Source of the DNA: Annona cherimola | Taxonomy: Eukaryota > Streptophyta > Magnoliopsida > Magnoliales > Annonaceae | Length of the DNA stretch: 64,000 nucleotides | NCBI GenBank assembly: GCA_030490835.1 | Contig: CM059977.1 | Location: forward strand, 37,345,676-37,409,675 | Direction of reading: 5' to 3' | Shown: positions 1-11,383 of the stretch, in pieces | How positions within the stretch are numbered: position 1 is the stretch's first letter | Layout: each line of letters opens with the position of its first letter | Notes under the pieces: generated by a model | What the model was told of the DNA's origin: nothing | What the model saw: only the letters and a program-made list of their open reading frames with translations | Databases searched by the model: none | Position numbers and translations under genes: made by a program

Positions 1-1500
1 TTTAGCAGAATTTATAAATATACTCATATAGTTTGCCTATAATTACAAATATACCTATATAATTTAAGAAATCTCATATACTGCACAGTTTGATTATAAT
101 ATTTCCATACAATATCTATGTCGTGTATAAATATATTTGTAAATACATGCAAACTATGTGACTATATTTCTAAAAATTAGATATACTCATTTAATTTTTT
201 AAATTGCAAACGTACTTAGGTAATTTTACATATCTTTGCAATACCCATGTCACGATGGTGTAGCAACGGCGCTGTAACGGCATACGGATATTTATAATGA
301 TGGTTAAATTGTCAGTATTATTTATAATTTCTAAACTACATTCATATATTTACAATTATGATCAAATTAAGTGAGTGTATTTGCAAAATTTGATAGTATT
401 TAAAAAAATCTCAGCCAAATGCATTATCTACAATTTTTTTAAAAGAAAAAGCAAGGGCTCGAGCTTGCATTAATGTTATCGGTGCAACCTATTTCTTTTG
501 ATATTTAAAAAAAATTTTTATCGTATAAACCATTTATATCATCCATCTACATTTATTTCTCTATTATTCTGTCATATAATATCTTCAAGTTATAATAGTT
601 ATAGATTTACTTTCAAATGATGTTAAATGCTTATAGCATACAATTTTCCGGTCAAAGTGTTTTTAACATTGTAGTTAAATAACCTTTCAAAAAAAATTTG
701 TAGTCAAATATTTTTCAAAAAAAATAGTAGTTAAATATATAGATTAACAATTATCAAAAAATATATATATATGAACAATAAAAATGATTTGTGGGTTAGA
801 AACATATTTTAAATTATAAAAAGCATTGCATTGAAGTTGCCATAGATCGGTAGTCTTTTTTTTTTTTTTTTGAAAAAGGTAGTCTTAAATAATCTTTGAA
901 TCCATTGACAGTATGGATCGGTATCCTTAAATAATCGTGAATCTATTGTTTTATTTTCTTTGTAGGTTAGGTAAGTTTGTAATTGAGATAATTTTTAAAG
1001 CCGAAAGAGACAATTAGTTGCAACTTAACAACATTATTAATTGGTTCAAGTGACTGGCTGGCCTCTACTGCAAAGCGTATTGTTTCCTGATGATAGAACT
1101 GGTTGTAATTAGCTAAGGAAAAAATTAGAAAAGATTACTTGATCATGATTAAACTGTAAGAGAGAAATATCAAGAAATATTATAAATAAGTTTCAAAAGA
1201 TGGAACAATAAAAATAACATGATTAAATGTAATTAACCAAATATGCATACATGCATCTCCCACTTCAATTGAGTTTGTATTGAATGAGGGTATATATGTT
1301 GATCAGGATGCATTTGAAAGGGGTATTCGAAAACCACTTTTGTTTACACCCCTTAACATCCTAGCTCCCGTTAACCATCTTATTTTTATTATTATTGATA
1401 TTTTTAATTATTTTTCTCTTTTGTTAATACACTCTCTTGTGGATGTTTCGTTTCAAATACGCCTGTCCAAAACATTTTCTCAGTTACCCCGTAAAACAAT
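1..1500. other. AT-rich intergenic DNA, no gene seen
   Basis: I see no coding region here. The sequence is strongly AT-rich with poly(A)/poly(T) runs. Bases 1-400 contain phrases such as ATAATTACAAATATACCTAT that resemble the termini of the foldback elements at 33497-33932 and 56228-56668, so this is probably an old, degraded copy of that type. The 75-codon frame at 1280-1507 has no recognisable domain and I do not call it a gene. Confidence 0.6.
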
Positions 1501-1504
1501 TAAG

Positions 1505-1600
1505 TGATACCCTCATTTCACGCTAAAGAAGGAGGGATTCGAACACGTGGCAACTCCTAGCGACAAATCTAAAAGTCATTTAATCATAGGACGTGTGTGT
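1505..1600 (-). repeat. possible SINE remnant (B-box-like)
   Basis: Read on the minus strand, this piece contains TGTTCGAATCCC, a good match to the RNA polymerase III B box that tRNA-derived SINEs inherit. I could not find a convincing A box at the expected distance or a clear tail, so this is a weak call. It could be a chance match. Confidence 0.3.
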
Positions 1601-2184
1601 TTTAAATGGTTTTTCTGAAATTTTTTATTGATGACATTTATTCTCTTTGAATTTTTTGTGGGAGTATACACCAAGTGGTTATTTTAAAAAATTTCGTTAG
1701 AAAATTTAGGTTCTTAGTTTAGATGCTTTGAAGAATGTCTCCAAGAAACTGATTGTACTATTAATTGAGACTTTAATATATAATAAAAAAAGATCAAGTG
1801 GATGTGCAGAGTTAGAAGCCAGGTACTTACCATATTGGGTGGGTTGAATTTTAATTCATCATTAAATATGCCAAAAATGAGGATAGCACATTGACATCAT
1901 TAGTGGTGCTGATTAGATTATTTATTAATATGCTAGATTAATAATTTAATATACTGTACTTAAATAACCCAAAACAAAAAATGTTTCACAGGTGCCTGAT
2001 CCACAAAAAATAAATTAAATGTGTCAGGTGCAACTGAACATTTTCATGGGTACCAGAAAGAAATCAGGAGGACAATAACCATTAACAAATAAGATAGAAA
2101 AATCGCACTGCATTGGCAAGATTCATCAGGAATCTACTCATGCGTGTGATTATTATTATTATCATCCTCTTTTTCTTCTTTTTA

Positions 2185-2515
2185 TATCCCTAGAGATTTG
2201 CTCTTCCTTTCAGCCGGATACTCTCGGCGGCCACAGATTTCGCTGGTGGGGCCCACAAAACAGAAGATGCTGTCGTGGCCTCCAACAGCCCCTCCACAAA
2301 ACTCACGTGCGCATCTTTTGGAATCTTGATCCGACACAGCGCGGGGCCCACCGCCACGCGAGAATGCTGGAGCTGCCCTACTACCTGCCCGGCTGCTCCT
2401 GACCCTACCCTGCATGGCTTTTCGCTAGCCTCATAGGCCGCTACTCCGTTTTTTTCGGCAGAGACGGCTTGAAAGCGTCGAATCCTTTTCCCATACAACA
2501 TCCCCTCCGTCAAAG
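2185..2515. other. GC-rich island without a recognised gene
   Basis: About 330 bases stand out sharply from the AT-rich surroundings, with phrases such as GGGGCCCACC and a CACGTG-core G-box (CTCACGTGCGCA). The reading frames on the minus strand (77 and 107 codons) show no recognisable domain and start in composition-biased sequence. It could be a relic promoter/5' leader or a fragment captured by a transposon. I cannot assign a function. Confidence 0.4.
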
Positions 2516-2576
2516 GATTTTTGGGAATTTAGAAGTTTTAAATTTTTTTTTTTTTTATCAGGCCATTTTACATTAT

Positions 2577-2855
2577 GGATGTGTTTGGCAATTTGTAAAA
2601 GTTTTCAAGTTAAAACTTTTCACTCTCCATAACTACTCATTTTTTAATTATTTTTTATACATTTTTTTATACAATAACCCTACTTTTCAATTATTTTTAC
2701 ACAACTACCAATACAATTAACCTATTTATTTTAAATTTATTATTCTCTTTACTCCTCATCATTACCCCTACAATATCACATCATTTTCTACTAATTTAAC
2801 AACTTTTGCATAAAAAACTTTTCATCAAAAGTTTTACGACTTCCCAAACACACCC
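2577..2855. mobile_element. Tourist-like MITE, copy 1
   Basis: This is a short non-coding element of 279 bp. Its ends are inverted repeats (GGATGTGTTTGG at the left, CCAAACACACCC at the right) and it is flanked by a 3-bp duplication TAT (2574-2576 and 2856-2858). The interior is T-rich on this strand and carries CTCTCCATAACTAC and a subterminal CAAAAGTTTTA, both shared with the copies at 41182, 49246, 57257 and 58278. Three-base duplications and these termini fit the PIF/Harbinger (Tourist) class. No transposase is present, so it would depend on one supplied in trans. Confidence 0.75.
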
Positions 2856-5430
2856 TATATATCAAGTTTTATAATAATCAAAGTTCTCAAATAATTCTTA
2901 CAAATTTTAAGAGGAAGACAATGAACTTCCAAATATCAATGAAGAAACCACATGCTTCTAAATAATAGTGGGGAGACAAAGCTCCCACGTATGCAGAACC
3001 AAAATTCGAAACATGACACTATTGTCAATCACTTAACAAGCTCACAAAGTTGGTAGAATTTTAAGCCGAAATGAGGATGAGAAAAAGAATATTTTAGGAA
3101 TGATGTGATTAATATAAAATAATAGATATAAAGTTAGAATAAATAAAGCAGTTGAAAAGACAAATAATTAAAATATATGAGTAAAATTGTAAAAATATGA
3201 TTGTTGGGTCGTTAAATCATCTGCGAGTAAATATGTACACTATGCAAATGTGTATACTATGATTTACCATATCATCTTATATACAAGATTCCTGCGTATT
3301 TCCAATTTCAAGGTACACCATAAGACTTATGTCCTCTTGTTTTTCTCTCATATCTTGATTCCGAGGATGTCAGCCCAAGATGGTCAATGATTCGCAAATA
3401 TAGGACATTTAACAAGGGGGCGTCAAGCTCACCTTTACAATATTATTTAGAGGGGTATTTAGATGTGTTTAACATAACATCTAAGTTTTATCATTTTTTA
3501 TGGAAAAAGTTTTATCGTTTTTAATATATTTATGTATTATTTTTAAATACAAGAGTGTCGTGGTTATTTTCCCCCTATGTTTAAAAATAAAAATATATAA
3601 AAACATCAAAAATAGAAACACTTTGATTATAGATTAAATACATTCAAAAATAATAATACTTGAATTATAGATTCAACAAGCATACATAAACATGTTTATA
3701 GAAAACTAAAAAAATATGATTCGTGATCGGCATAAGCGGCGGCCGCATATAATTGCTGTCTATTATTTAAGGAAGACAACTATATAAAATGATTTATAGT
3801 TTTGAATAATTTTAAAAAATATTTTTGAATTTTCAAAAATGGTTGAGGACGACTTATACCAACTCCATGCCATATGTTTTACAAGAAGTAAAAGTGGGGC
3901 GATATAATAAGAATAATAATTAAGTAAAGAGAATAAAGATAAGATATATAAGATAACTATATCAAAATATTAAATGTAGATGTAATACTAGAAAAAGTAA
4001 GATTGGCAGTTAATATGAAAAATGATACAAAAGTTGTGCAAGGTGAAATTTTTTTCCCTTTTATCCGGTCAAGGGCAATTTGAATTAATGGGATCATTTT
4101 CTTTTATTGTTTTTTGGTCATCTTGTGGAGTTTTTCCCCCTTCGTGTTTGGACAGGAAAGCAAGTAATTACACAAGCCTATAAGATGATAGTTAGAAATA
4201 AACGTTTGAAAGGTTTATATCCATCATTTTACTAATATCAAGATCATGTTGGGCATCATCAATCTTTTGTAATTTATAGCTCTAACCATGTCTATACTCC
4301 ACATGGGCCATTAACTACAGTCAAAATTTTCTAATTTAATTGTTGACATCTGTCAGAATTACGCGTCTTTGCAGACAAAGCTCGCAAATGAGGGCACTTT
4401 TTGTAAAATTAAAATATTTGTTTGAAAAATTGCTAAATCAAATAAATGGAGTAAAAAATAATAAGAAAATTCGAGGGTATACCTCATTTTGTATATATGT
4501 TTTTTCTACCCTAATGCACGTACAGCTGTTTCCCAATTACACATGACTTGGGAAGCAAGTTCCACATGAAAGGGATGATTCTTATTTCTTAGAATATATA
4601 ATTTTGAAATTGGATGTCAAGTCTGACCAATAGAATTCCAGGGAGAAGACGATAAGGCTGATTAATTGGATGATTAATCTGAATTGTTGGGGGGCGGGGG
4701 AGATATATATGGATGGAACAATTCAAGGCATATGGCAAACGATCGAGATTGGAGGAGTTGGAAGTAATGGCACATCAGCTCCACGATAGTTTTAATAGTG
4801 TGATACACGGCTTCCACTTAAATGTCGCCCACGTAAGAAATCACGTTCAAACGTAAAGCTAGACAGCATGAATTTCCCATTCTAGTCTCTACGTCGAGGG
4901 GGTTTGCTAGCCCCACACGGATTTTCTACTGTCACGCATATGCCTCACTTTAGCCAGGTGGGTTTTTTTTATGAATATTTATTTATATACATCGTGACAA
5001 CTACTATTATATTAAACACATTCATATCCTTCAACTACTATTATATTAAACACATTCATAACCTTCATACAATGGAGAAAAATTTTCAATAATACCCTAC
5101 ACAGGGAAGAAAACTACAAATATCTCCACCAAAAAGATAAAATAGAAAAACTCTCATACCACCTAAATCACAGAGGAGAGAGTTGAACTCATAACCAGCC
5201 AACGTTATAGGTTAACATGAGTTACCACAAGGATAGACCCTTGGTAATAATTGTGAACAAGTGTTAAAATAATAAAAAGAATACACGCGATAATTTACAT
5301 TGTTCTCGGCCATAACACCAATTCCATGGTGGATAACCTAATATTTCATATGTCTTTTAGGTCTTTATTATAAGATGATTCTATACATCTACATACATGA
5401 GGGCAATCATGCATTCATTCCAAAAATATA
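2856..5430. other. AT-rich intergenic DNA, no gene seen
   Basis: No coding region can be supported. The stretch 3470-3720 has short inverted AT-rich blocks (TTTAAAAATA and complements) resembling the foldback family described at 5435. Bases 4904-5092 are an open frame over repetitive AT-rich DNA, including the duplicated phrase ACTACTATTATATTAAACAC at about 5000 and 5034. Confidence 0.55.
5160..5245 (-). repeat. SINE-like tRNA-derived remnant
   Basis: On the minus strand this reads GGTAACTCATGTTAACC followed about 25 bases later by GGTTATGAGTTCAACTC, which look like a degenerate A box and B box. The same arrangement occurs on the plus strand at 5925-5975, so two members of one family seem to lie within 800 bp in opposite orientations. 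No tail or target duplication was identified. Confidence 0.4.
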
Positions 5431-5434
5431 TATT

Positions 5435-5705
5435 TTTAAAATTTTTATTTTCATAAAACTATTATTACAGGTATATTTACTCTATTTAACAAGTTACCCA
5501 TAAAAAAACAGGTTTTATAATTTCAGAGGTGTATATATGATTTTCGAATTTCAAATATAGGAGTAATTTAGTCATTTGAAAATACTGAAAATACTCTTAT
5601 ATTTGAAATTTAAAAGAATATTCGAAAAGGATAAAACTTGTTATATGGATTAACATACATAAAATAACCATTTTATGAAGAAATAAAATGTTTAAAAATA
5701 TGTTT
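5435..5705. mobile_element. foldback (long inverted repeat) element
   Basis: The left arm (5435-5575) and right arm (5585-5705) are imperfect inverted repeats of roughly 110 bases. Shared blocks include TTTCAAATATAGGAGTA against the complement of ATACTCTTATATTTGAAA, and AACAAGTT against AACTTGTT. The transcript would fold into a long hairpin. The same design recurs at 9880, 33138, 42545, 55310 and 58733. No protein is encoded. Confidence 0.55.
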
Positions 5706-5919
5706 TTGGGCTGAACTCATTGTTGCTCTTATGCATTTGGATATATATAATCATAACACATTCTTAATTCACTATTTATAAACTTGCTGCACTAATCAAC
5801 TAGGCTATCAACAACTTATTGCATAATCAATCACCATCCATCAAATTTTATAATATGATATAAATAGATCTACTTTCATATTATGTTAAAGATAATTAAC
5901 ATTTACATTAGCAGTTGCT

Positions 5920-6095
5920 TTGGTGGTAACTTAGGGGGCTAGCAACCAGCCATGAGTTCAAATCTTTCCTCCTTGGTGAGGAGTTCTACTGGTGTCCTCC
6001 CTAAAAAGTAAGGGTTTTAATAATTTCCTTCATGGGGTAGGGTTTTTACAAATTTACCTTGGTACCGGGGTGTTTTAAAATTTTTTCCATAAAGT
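5920..6095 (+). repeat. SINE-like tRNA-derived element
   Basis: GGTGGTAACTTAGG followed by CCATGAGTTCAAATC resembles the A and B boxes of a tRNA-derived SINE, and the related minus-strand copy lies at 5160-5245. The downstream part (GGGGTAGGGTTTTTAC and an AT-rich end) would be the tRNA-unrelated body. Family assignment is not possible from sequence alone. Confidence 0.42.
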
Positions 6096-6474
6096 GTAAG
6101 AGTTGTGAATTTGCTAGATTTTAATATGAAAATGATCACTTGTATAAATACCAATAAAAAAAGATAATTAACAATAACCATCAAGTTGATGCAAAGATAT
6201 TAATCCAGCCTAACTTAAATAATATACATATATTCAAATTGCAACATAGGCAAGGATCTAATAACAATATTTACAAGTTGAGTTGTGATCTTTACTGACT
6301 AGTTGGTAACAGGGGGTCTTATCGACTACGCCTCCCAGCCGTTGGATGGCGCAGGGGAGTTTCTGTCTGTTGGATGAAAGGCGCGAAATGCGGCGTGGTC
6401 AGGGAGAGTTTAATGCTTGGAGGTATTGTGCATAGGCCTCTGCCAGGCATGGGTTTTACGCACAGGCCCTCCCT

Positions 6475-6535
6475 CATCTCTCTCTCTCTCACACACACAC
6501 ACACACTCTCTCTCTCTCTCTCTCTCTCTCCTAGC
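6475..6535. repeat. CT/CA microsatellite
   Basis: This is a (CT)n-(CA)n-(CT)n run inside the left arm of the Pack-MULE-like element. It opens long serine/leucine-rich frames on both strands that are not genes. The right arm carries the complementary GA-rich run at 7680-7985. Confidence 0.85.
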
Positions 6536-6879
6536 AATCTCTCGCTTCTCGCTCTTCCTCCTCTCTCTGGTGCTCTCCCTTCGCCCCGACAACTTCGTCA
6601 TTCTCCTCCAGGTAACTGCTCTCCCCTCCTCCCTCTCTCAATTTCTCTCCCTCCCTCTCCCTCTCCTTCTCTCACTTTCTCTCTTACCAGCAATCATTTT
6701 CTTGCTTTTGTGGGGGAAGAAATTGAGACGAGATAACAAAGAAATTGAGACAGGATTGGGTTGAAACTCATAAACGAGTTATGGCAATTCACTGCATTTT
6801 AATTCATTCTCCCCTTCATTACTCTGAAGCAAATCACGGGGATGATTGACAGGATCTTGCTCTTGGATTCCACCTCCTC

Positions 6880-7480
6880 CTACTTCACTACCCCGTCCTC
6901 CCTTGCGTGTAACCTAATGCCTGTCCCAAACACATCCGTCACCAGCTTCGCGTTTGTTTGCTGATCACTCCACTGTGGATAACAAATCATCAGCACACCC
7001 ACAACCATAGCTTCCAATGTTGAGTTGCACCCATAGTGAGTTAAGAAGCATCCCACAAATGGGCGAGACAACACCTTGGCTTCTTTGCACCATGACGCAA
7101 CAATCCCTCAACCCCACCCCTGTTTCTATGATGAATTCAAGCGGGAGTTGGTCTGTGTGATCCTTGACTACATGTTCATTTGGCTTCGCCACCCACAGAA
7201 ACGGTTGACCGCTGTTCTTGATCCCCCATGTAATCTTCTCTATCTGCTTTAGGGACAAAACAACAATATTGCCGAATGACATGTATGTGATAATACTGCC
7301 ACATGCTTGTGCAACCATCTGATGCTGTCGTTTTTTGCCTTCCATATGTCGGCACAACATCGTTAGTAGCCGCTGCTTCCCCCAACAATGTGTGAGGGAC
7401 GAGCGGGCCGACGAGGATGATTGGCAGGATCTTGCTCATGGATTCCAACAAGACATCCTTCGCAAACAAACAAACATTAA
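6880..7480 (-). pseudogene. captured fragment of a plant UDP-glycosyltransferase
   Basis: The minus strand encodes pieces of a family-1 plant UDP-glycosyltransferase, the enzymes that move sugar from UDP-sugar onto small molecules in the cytosol. Near 7430-7390 there is ILVGPLVPHTLLGEAA. Around 7320-7150 comes SFGNIVVLSLKQIEKITWG then SGQPFLWVAKPNEH. Next is the donor-binding PSPG region with FLTHYGCNSTLEA and YPQWSDQQTNAKL, ending with DVFGTGIRL. The frame shifts between these blocks and the PSPG box is damaged (HYGCNS where HCGWNS is usual). Both the N-terminal acceptor domain and the C-terminus are missing. It resembles the UGT84-type group by eye. It lies in the loop between the long inverted repeats and is almost certainly a non-functional transposon-captured piece. 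Confidence 0.8.
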
Positions 7481-7679
7481 TCACATTCACTAACTAAATC
7501 CATATAACCTAATGGATTAAAAAGCAGTGAATTACATCAAGATGGCCCTGTGCTGTAGAGTAATGAAGGGGAGAATGAATTAAAATGCAGTGAATTACCA
7601 TAATTCGTTTATGAGTTTCAACCCAATTCGGTCTCAATTTCTTCCCCAATGAAAACAAGAAAAAGATTGTCGGTAAGAG

Positions 7680-7938
7680 AGAAATCAGGAGAGGGAGAGG
7701 GAGGGAGGGATGGAGACAGACCGGGAGAGGGAGATACGAGCGGGAGGGAGGGGGAGAAATCGATAGAGAGAGAGAGGGAGAGGGAGGGAGGGAGACAGAT
7801 CAGGAGAGGAAGGGAAGTAGAGAAATTGGGAGAGAGAGCGAGAGAGAGGGAATGAGAGAAATGGGGAGAGAGAAGGAGGGGGAGAGAGCAATTATCTAGA
7901 GGAGAATGACGGTGTTGTTGGCGTGGAGGGAGATTGCC

Positions 7939-7985
<47 letters not shown>
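7680..7985. repeat. GA-rich low-complexity tract
   Basis: This is an impure (GA)n/(GGGA)n stretch ending in a pure (GA)n run at about 7941-7985. It forms the counterpart of the CT-rich part of the left arm at 6475-6690. The open frames here are simple-repeat artefacts. Confidence 0.85.
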
Positions 7986-7988
<3 letters not shown>

Positions 7989-7989
7989 G

Positions 7990-8600
7990 ATTAGGGGTGC
8001 AACTTGGGCCGGTTGAGCCCGAACCCGGCCCACCGAACCCGATTTTGGGCAGCGTTGGAACTTGATTTTTCATAACTCGAACCCGAGGAACCCGATTTGT
8101 AAATATGATAGTATTAGGGTTCGAGTTAACCCGAAGAACCCGAGCCCGATTTTTCATTTTATATTTATTATAAAATATATTATATACATACTATTTAAAC
8201 AATATTTCTTTATATTCTTCATATTTTATGTTATTATATCTATATTTAAATACATATTTGGCACATTGTAATTTTATTGTAAATAAAGTATATTATTTCA
8301 TTTATATTTATCTTTTATTTCTATCATTCATTTTTATACTTATTAATTTTTTTTCTTTATCTTAGTTTTGATGTTAAATTTTTTCTAGAAATATTTTTTA
8401 CATTACTATTTTTAAAAAATATGTAGTTTGATTATATATTATTATGTTTACCTACATAATTTGTTATTATTATTTATTCATATGAAATTCTAAACTTATC
8501 ACTTTTAAATAAAATGTAAATTCATCAACATAAATTTCAACCCGAAACTCAGCCCGAACCCGATTTTCAAAAATAGGATTAGGGTTTAGGTTTTCAGGGC
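7990..8600. repeat. repeat DNA with AACCCGA motifs inserted in the Pack-MULE arm
   Basis: It begins TAGGGGTGCAACTTGGGCC and contains many copies of AACCCGA at both ends (8000-8150 and 8540-8575) around an AT-rich core. The left end resembles the hAT-like element start at 48963 (TAGGGGTGCTAA). The matching right terminus is not clear, so the element looks truncated. No coding potential is seen. Confidence 0.45.
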
Positions 8601-8914
8601 ATGTGCGCAAATCTCTGAGCATTAAATTCTCTCTGACCACGCCGCATTTCATCCCTTTCATCCAACGGCCGTAAACTCCCCCGCGCCATCCAACAGCTTG
8701 TTGATAACACCCCGTGTTTGTTATCGACCAGTCAGTAGTTAATCTTTGTTCCGAACATAAAAAGTGCATATTAGTTGTAATGTTTATGTGCTTTGTTCTT
8801 TTATAGAACACATAAATAGAAATTATATTCATTGCAACTTGATTATTGCATAACCTCGTAAGCTTTTTTAGCAGTAAGGTCTGTTTGGCCATGCAGTGTG
8901 AAAAAGTTCCACAC

Positions 8915-9665
8915 TTATTTACCGCAAACGACGTATACTTGTGTTTAAACGGACTCTTAAAAAGTCCGTTTTTGTTGTGGTGCATAAAAGCTAGAATCCT
9001 GGCTTTTATGAAAAGCTTGGATTCGTAGCTTTTTAAGTAAGCGCTGCGCATTAAATTTTTTTCCTCATAAAATTCAGCACGCCAAACAAGTACTAAGTGA
9101 AGACATACCAATTCACTAGTATCATATTACATTATCTATTTTAAAATTTCTTTCACCAAACTTAATCCGCCTGCACCTTTGCCCCCCAAAAAATCTCCCT
9201 TTACGAAACAAATCAATAAGAGAAATATTTTAGATAAATAATTTTTTTACATTTGAATGTATTTTATTATATTTTCGTTAATCTTTAGTTACTCACATAC
9301 CATGGAGTGATTACTTGCAAATATTTGGTTGTTTAGAGTTTGAATGAGACGAGGATGAAATGAGAATTTGGAATACAAGTGTATTAGGAATTGAAGAAAA
9401 AGATATATTGAGATTGAAAAAGCTTGTATTAGAAATGAAAAGGTGAGCTATTATTTTTTGAAATTAAGAAAAGTATTTTTAGAAAATAAGATGTAATTAA
9501 TTCTAGGATCATCCTATCCTAACATGAACTTATGGAATGGGTTGTATAAATTATCTTAGACTTATGATATGGACTTCTAATACATAAACTTTTTATAATA
9601 CTCGCCTAAGTATCTCCAGTTATAATGGGAGAAGTTAAATATTGAAAAGATACTTACATGTTAGA
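8915..9665. repeat. segmental duplication, copy 1
   Basis: Three ordered blocks recur in copy 2 downstream: 8915-9040 (ending in the GGCTTTTATG region), 9058-9295 (AAGTGAAGACATA, CACATTATC-like and AATCAATAAGAG) and 9535-9662 (GGGTTGTATAAAT, TATCTCCAGTTAT). Identity is imperfect, so the duplication is old. No gene is evident in either copy. Confidence 0.65.
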
Positions 9666-9764
9666 CATAGTTAATGATTCCGGCGGAGTAGGAAGATAAA
9701 GACCAAGCTTTTGTAGCGCTTCTGACCACGCAATACGAAGAATTTTAGTGTTGATTTACCTGAG

Positions 9765-10668
9765 ACACGTGTATTTGTATTTGAATGAATTTTAAAAAGT
9801 CAGTTTTTGTGGTTTTTCGTGCGTAAAAGACAGAGTCCTCGCTTTTATGGAAAGTTGAATTTTTATTTTTAAAAAATAATTCCGTTAGCCCAGGCTAAAT
9901 AAGTAAATGACTTATTTAATCCACTTCAAAAATTAATTTAAAAATATTTTTTAAACTTTTTCCTCATAACTTTGTTAATATAAATGTATTTAACATATAA
10001 ATTAAATTTTATCATTGTAGATACGTGTATATATTTTTTGAGATTTTCAAATATACAAGTGTTTTAAAATGACTAAAATAACATTATGTTTAAAAATCTC
10101 AAATATATATATATATATATATCTAAAATTAGTAAAACTTGATTTATATATTAAATAGACATAAATAAATAAGCATATAAAGAAAAAAAAATTATACGAG
10201 TTTTCCGATGTGAGCTAGCTAAGGCTAATAGGGATATTTCTTTTTTAAAAATATTAGACTTTTTCCATTAAAATTTCAGCACGGCCAAAAATGTCTTAAG
10301 TGAAGACATATCAATTCGCTTTCACTAATATCATATCACATTATCCCTTTTAAAATTTTCTGGCAAATCTAATCCTCCCCTCCACCTCCCAAAAAAAAAA
10401 AAAAAAAAAAAAAACTCCCTTTTTCCTGACACATCAATGAGAGAAAAATTTAAGACAAATAATATTTTACATTTCAAGGTATTTTCTTATATTTTACTAT
10501 GATTACCTACAAATGTTTTTATATAATGGGTTGTATAAATGATCATTTTTAGACTTATCATGATATGAATTTCTAATATCGAAAATTTTTATAATATTCA
10601 CCTAAATATCTCTAGTTATGTTCTCAAAAGTTAGATATTGGAAAAAACATTTACATATTGTGGATGAG
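9765..10668. repeat. segmental duplication, copy 2, split by a foldback element
   Basis: Blocks matching copy 1 occur at 9765-9870, 10262-10502 and 10530-10665 in the same order and orientation. The gap between the first two blocks is about 350 bases longer than in copy 1, and that extra DNA is the foldback element at 9880-10245. A poly(A) run of about 26 lies at 10388-10413. The retrotransposon insertion site (10767) lies just beyond the end of this copy. Confidence 0.65.
9880..10245. mobile_element. foldback element, shares family with 42545-42945
   Basis: The left end (GCCCAGGCTAAATAAG, then ACATATAAATTAAATTTTAT) and the right end (AAAACTTGATTTATATATT, then AGCTAAGGCTAA) are inverted copies separated by an AT-rich centre. 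The whole thing interrupts copy 2 of the local duplication, which independently marks it as an insertion. It is non-coding. Confidence 0.65.
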
Positions 10669-10761
10669 TAGTGACTCATTATATACATATGTACTGAGCA
10701 TCAGCGCGTATATTTTTAAAGCTTTCTGTTTTTTAATTTTGAAATCGGATTATATCAAATT

Positions 10762-10766
10762 CCACC
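10762..10766 (+). repeat. target-site duplication, left copy
   Basis: CCACC directly precedes the TG of the 5' LTR and is repeated exactly at 32970-32974 after the CA of the 3' LTR. A perfect 5-bp duplication is what a Ty3/gypsy integrase produces. Confidence 0.92.
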
Positions 10767-10807
10767 TGATGAGGTATATTTTGATCTATGAAATTATATG
10801 ATTTTTC

Positions 10808-10851
10808 ATGTTTAAAAAAAAAAAGAAAAAAAAAAAAAAAAAGAAAGAGAG
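10808..10851 (+). repeat. A-rich tract at start of U3
   Basis: This is an impure oligo(A) run with scattered G, about 40 bases after the LTR start. It directly precedes the first GC-rich patch of the U3. The 3' LTR copy (27597-27625) has a different A/G pattern, so this tract is evolving faster than the rest. It is one of several oligo(A) tracts bordering host-like pieces. Confidence 0.75.
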
Positions 10852-10859
10852 CGAGCCCT

Positions 10860-11380
10860 TGAATTGCTGATGATGGAGAAGACCTCGATTGGCAGAAGTT
10901 TGAAGGAGATCCCGTTGGAGATTCAACAGTGCAGCTATTTGCAGGATATCGACAATGAAGGCAATCGCTTTTCCGGCTTCAGTTCTCGCGGCAGCTTCTC
11001 CGGCACCCGTGACGACTCCGACGCTGACTCCAGTTTTCCGTCGTCGTCCCCGAATCTGCCAGCAGGGGGGATGGCGACTTCGCCGGAGCTTCTGATCGCC
11101 AGATGATCTGCTGCTCGTCGAACTGAGGAAGAGAAGCTGCCCGACGATGATTTTTGGAAACAACAGCCTGCCGGACAAGAGCTGCTGCTCGCGGAAGGGA
11201 CGACCGACGATGGTTTCGGTTCTGGGAGAAGCCATTGACGAGGAAGCTGAACATCTACAGTGCCAAGAAGACCCATGCATGGGAAACTACCAAGTGTGGG
11301 CTTGAGAGCACACTCAATGAGCTACAGACACGAATTCTGATTCCTAATCCTTGCGGTAGGCACAGAGAAAATCGAGATAG
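10860..11380 (+). other. GC-rich U3 patch of unidentified, probably host, origin
   Basis: After the A-tract the composition switches abruptly to GC-rich, gene-like sequence. One forward frame begins DDGEDLDWQKFEGDPVGD and runs to a stop near 10954. Others include an 80-codon plus frame and a 164-codon minus frame. None matches a family I recognise. Its setting, next to clear mRNA-derived patches, suggests captured host sequence, possibly several pieces joined. The part just before 11384 could be 5' leader of the MBF1 piece. Confidence 0.45.
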
Positions 11381-11383
11381 CAA

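Larger units (their letters stand above)
6293..8737. mobile_element. Pack-MULE-like element with long TIRs and a captured UGT fragment
   Basis: The two ends are long inverted repeats. Left TACTGACTAGTTGG (6293) pairs with right CCAGTCAGTA (ending 8737), and deeper blocks such as GAAATGCGGCGTGGTCAG (6386) recur inverted near 8640. The inner ends of the arms also match: CTGCATTTTAATTCATTC at 6792 is inverted at 7574-7591. Both arms contain long CT/GA microsatellites. Between the arms (about 6840-7545) lies an antisense glycosyltransferase fragment. The flanks (TGTGATCTT and GTTAATCTT) could be an eroded 9-bp duplication. Long inverted repeats plus captured gene sequence are typical of Mutator-like Pack-MULEs. 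The right arm is interrupted by other repeat DNA at about 7990-8600. Confidence 0.7.

Noticed and set aside
6374..6764. 115-120-codon serine/leucine-rich frames
   Set aside because: They arise from CT microsatellites in the left arm of the Pack-MULE-like element.
10786..11280. 164-codon minus-strand frame in the LTR
   Set aside because: It ends in poly(F) coded by the A-tract, lacks any domain, and overlaps other open frames of the same GC-rich patch.
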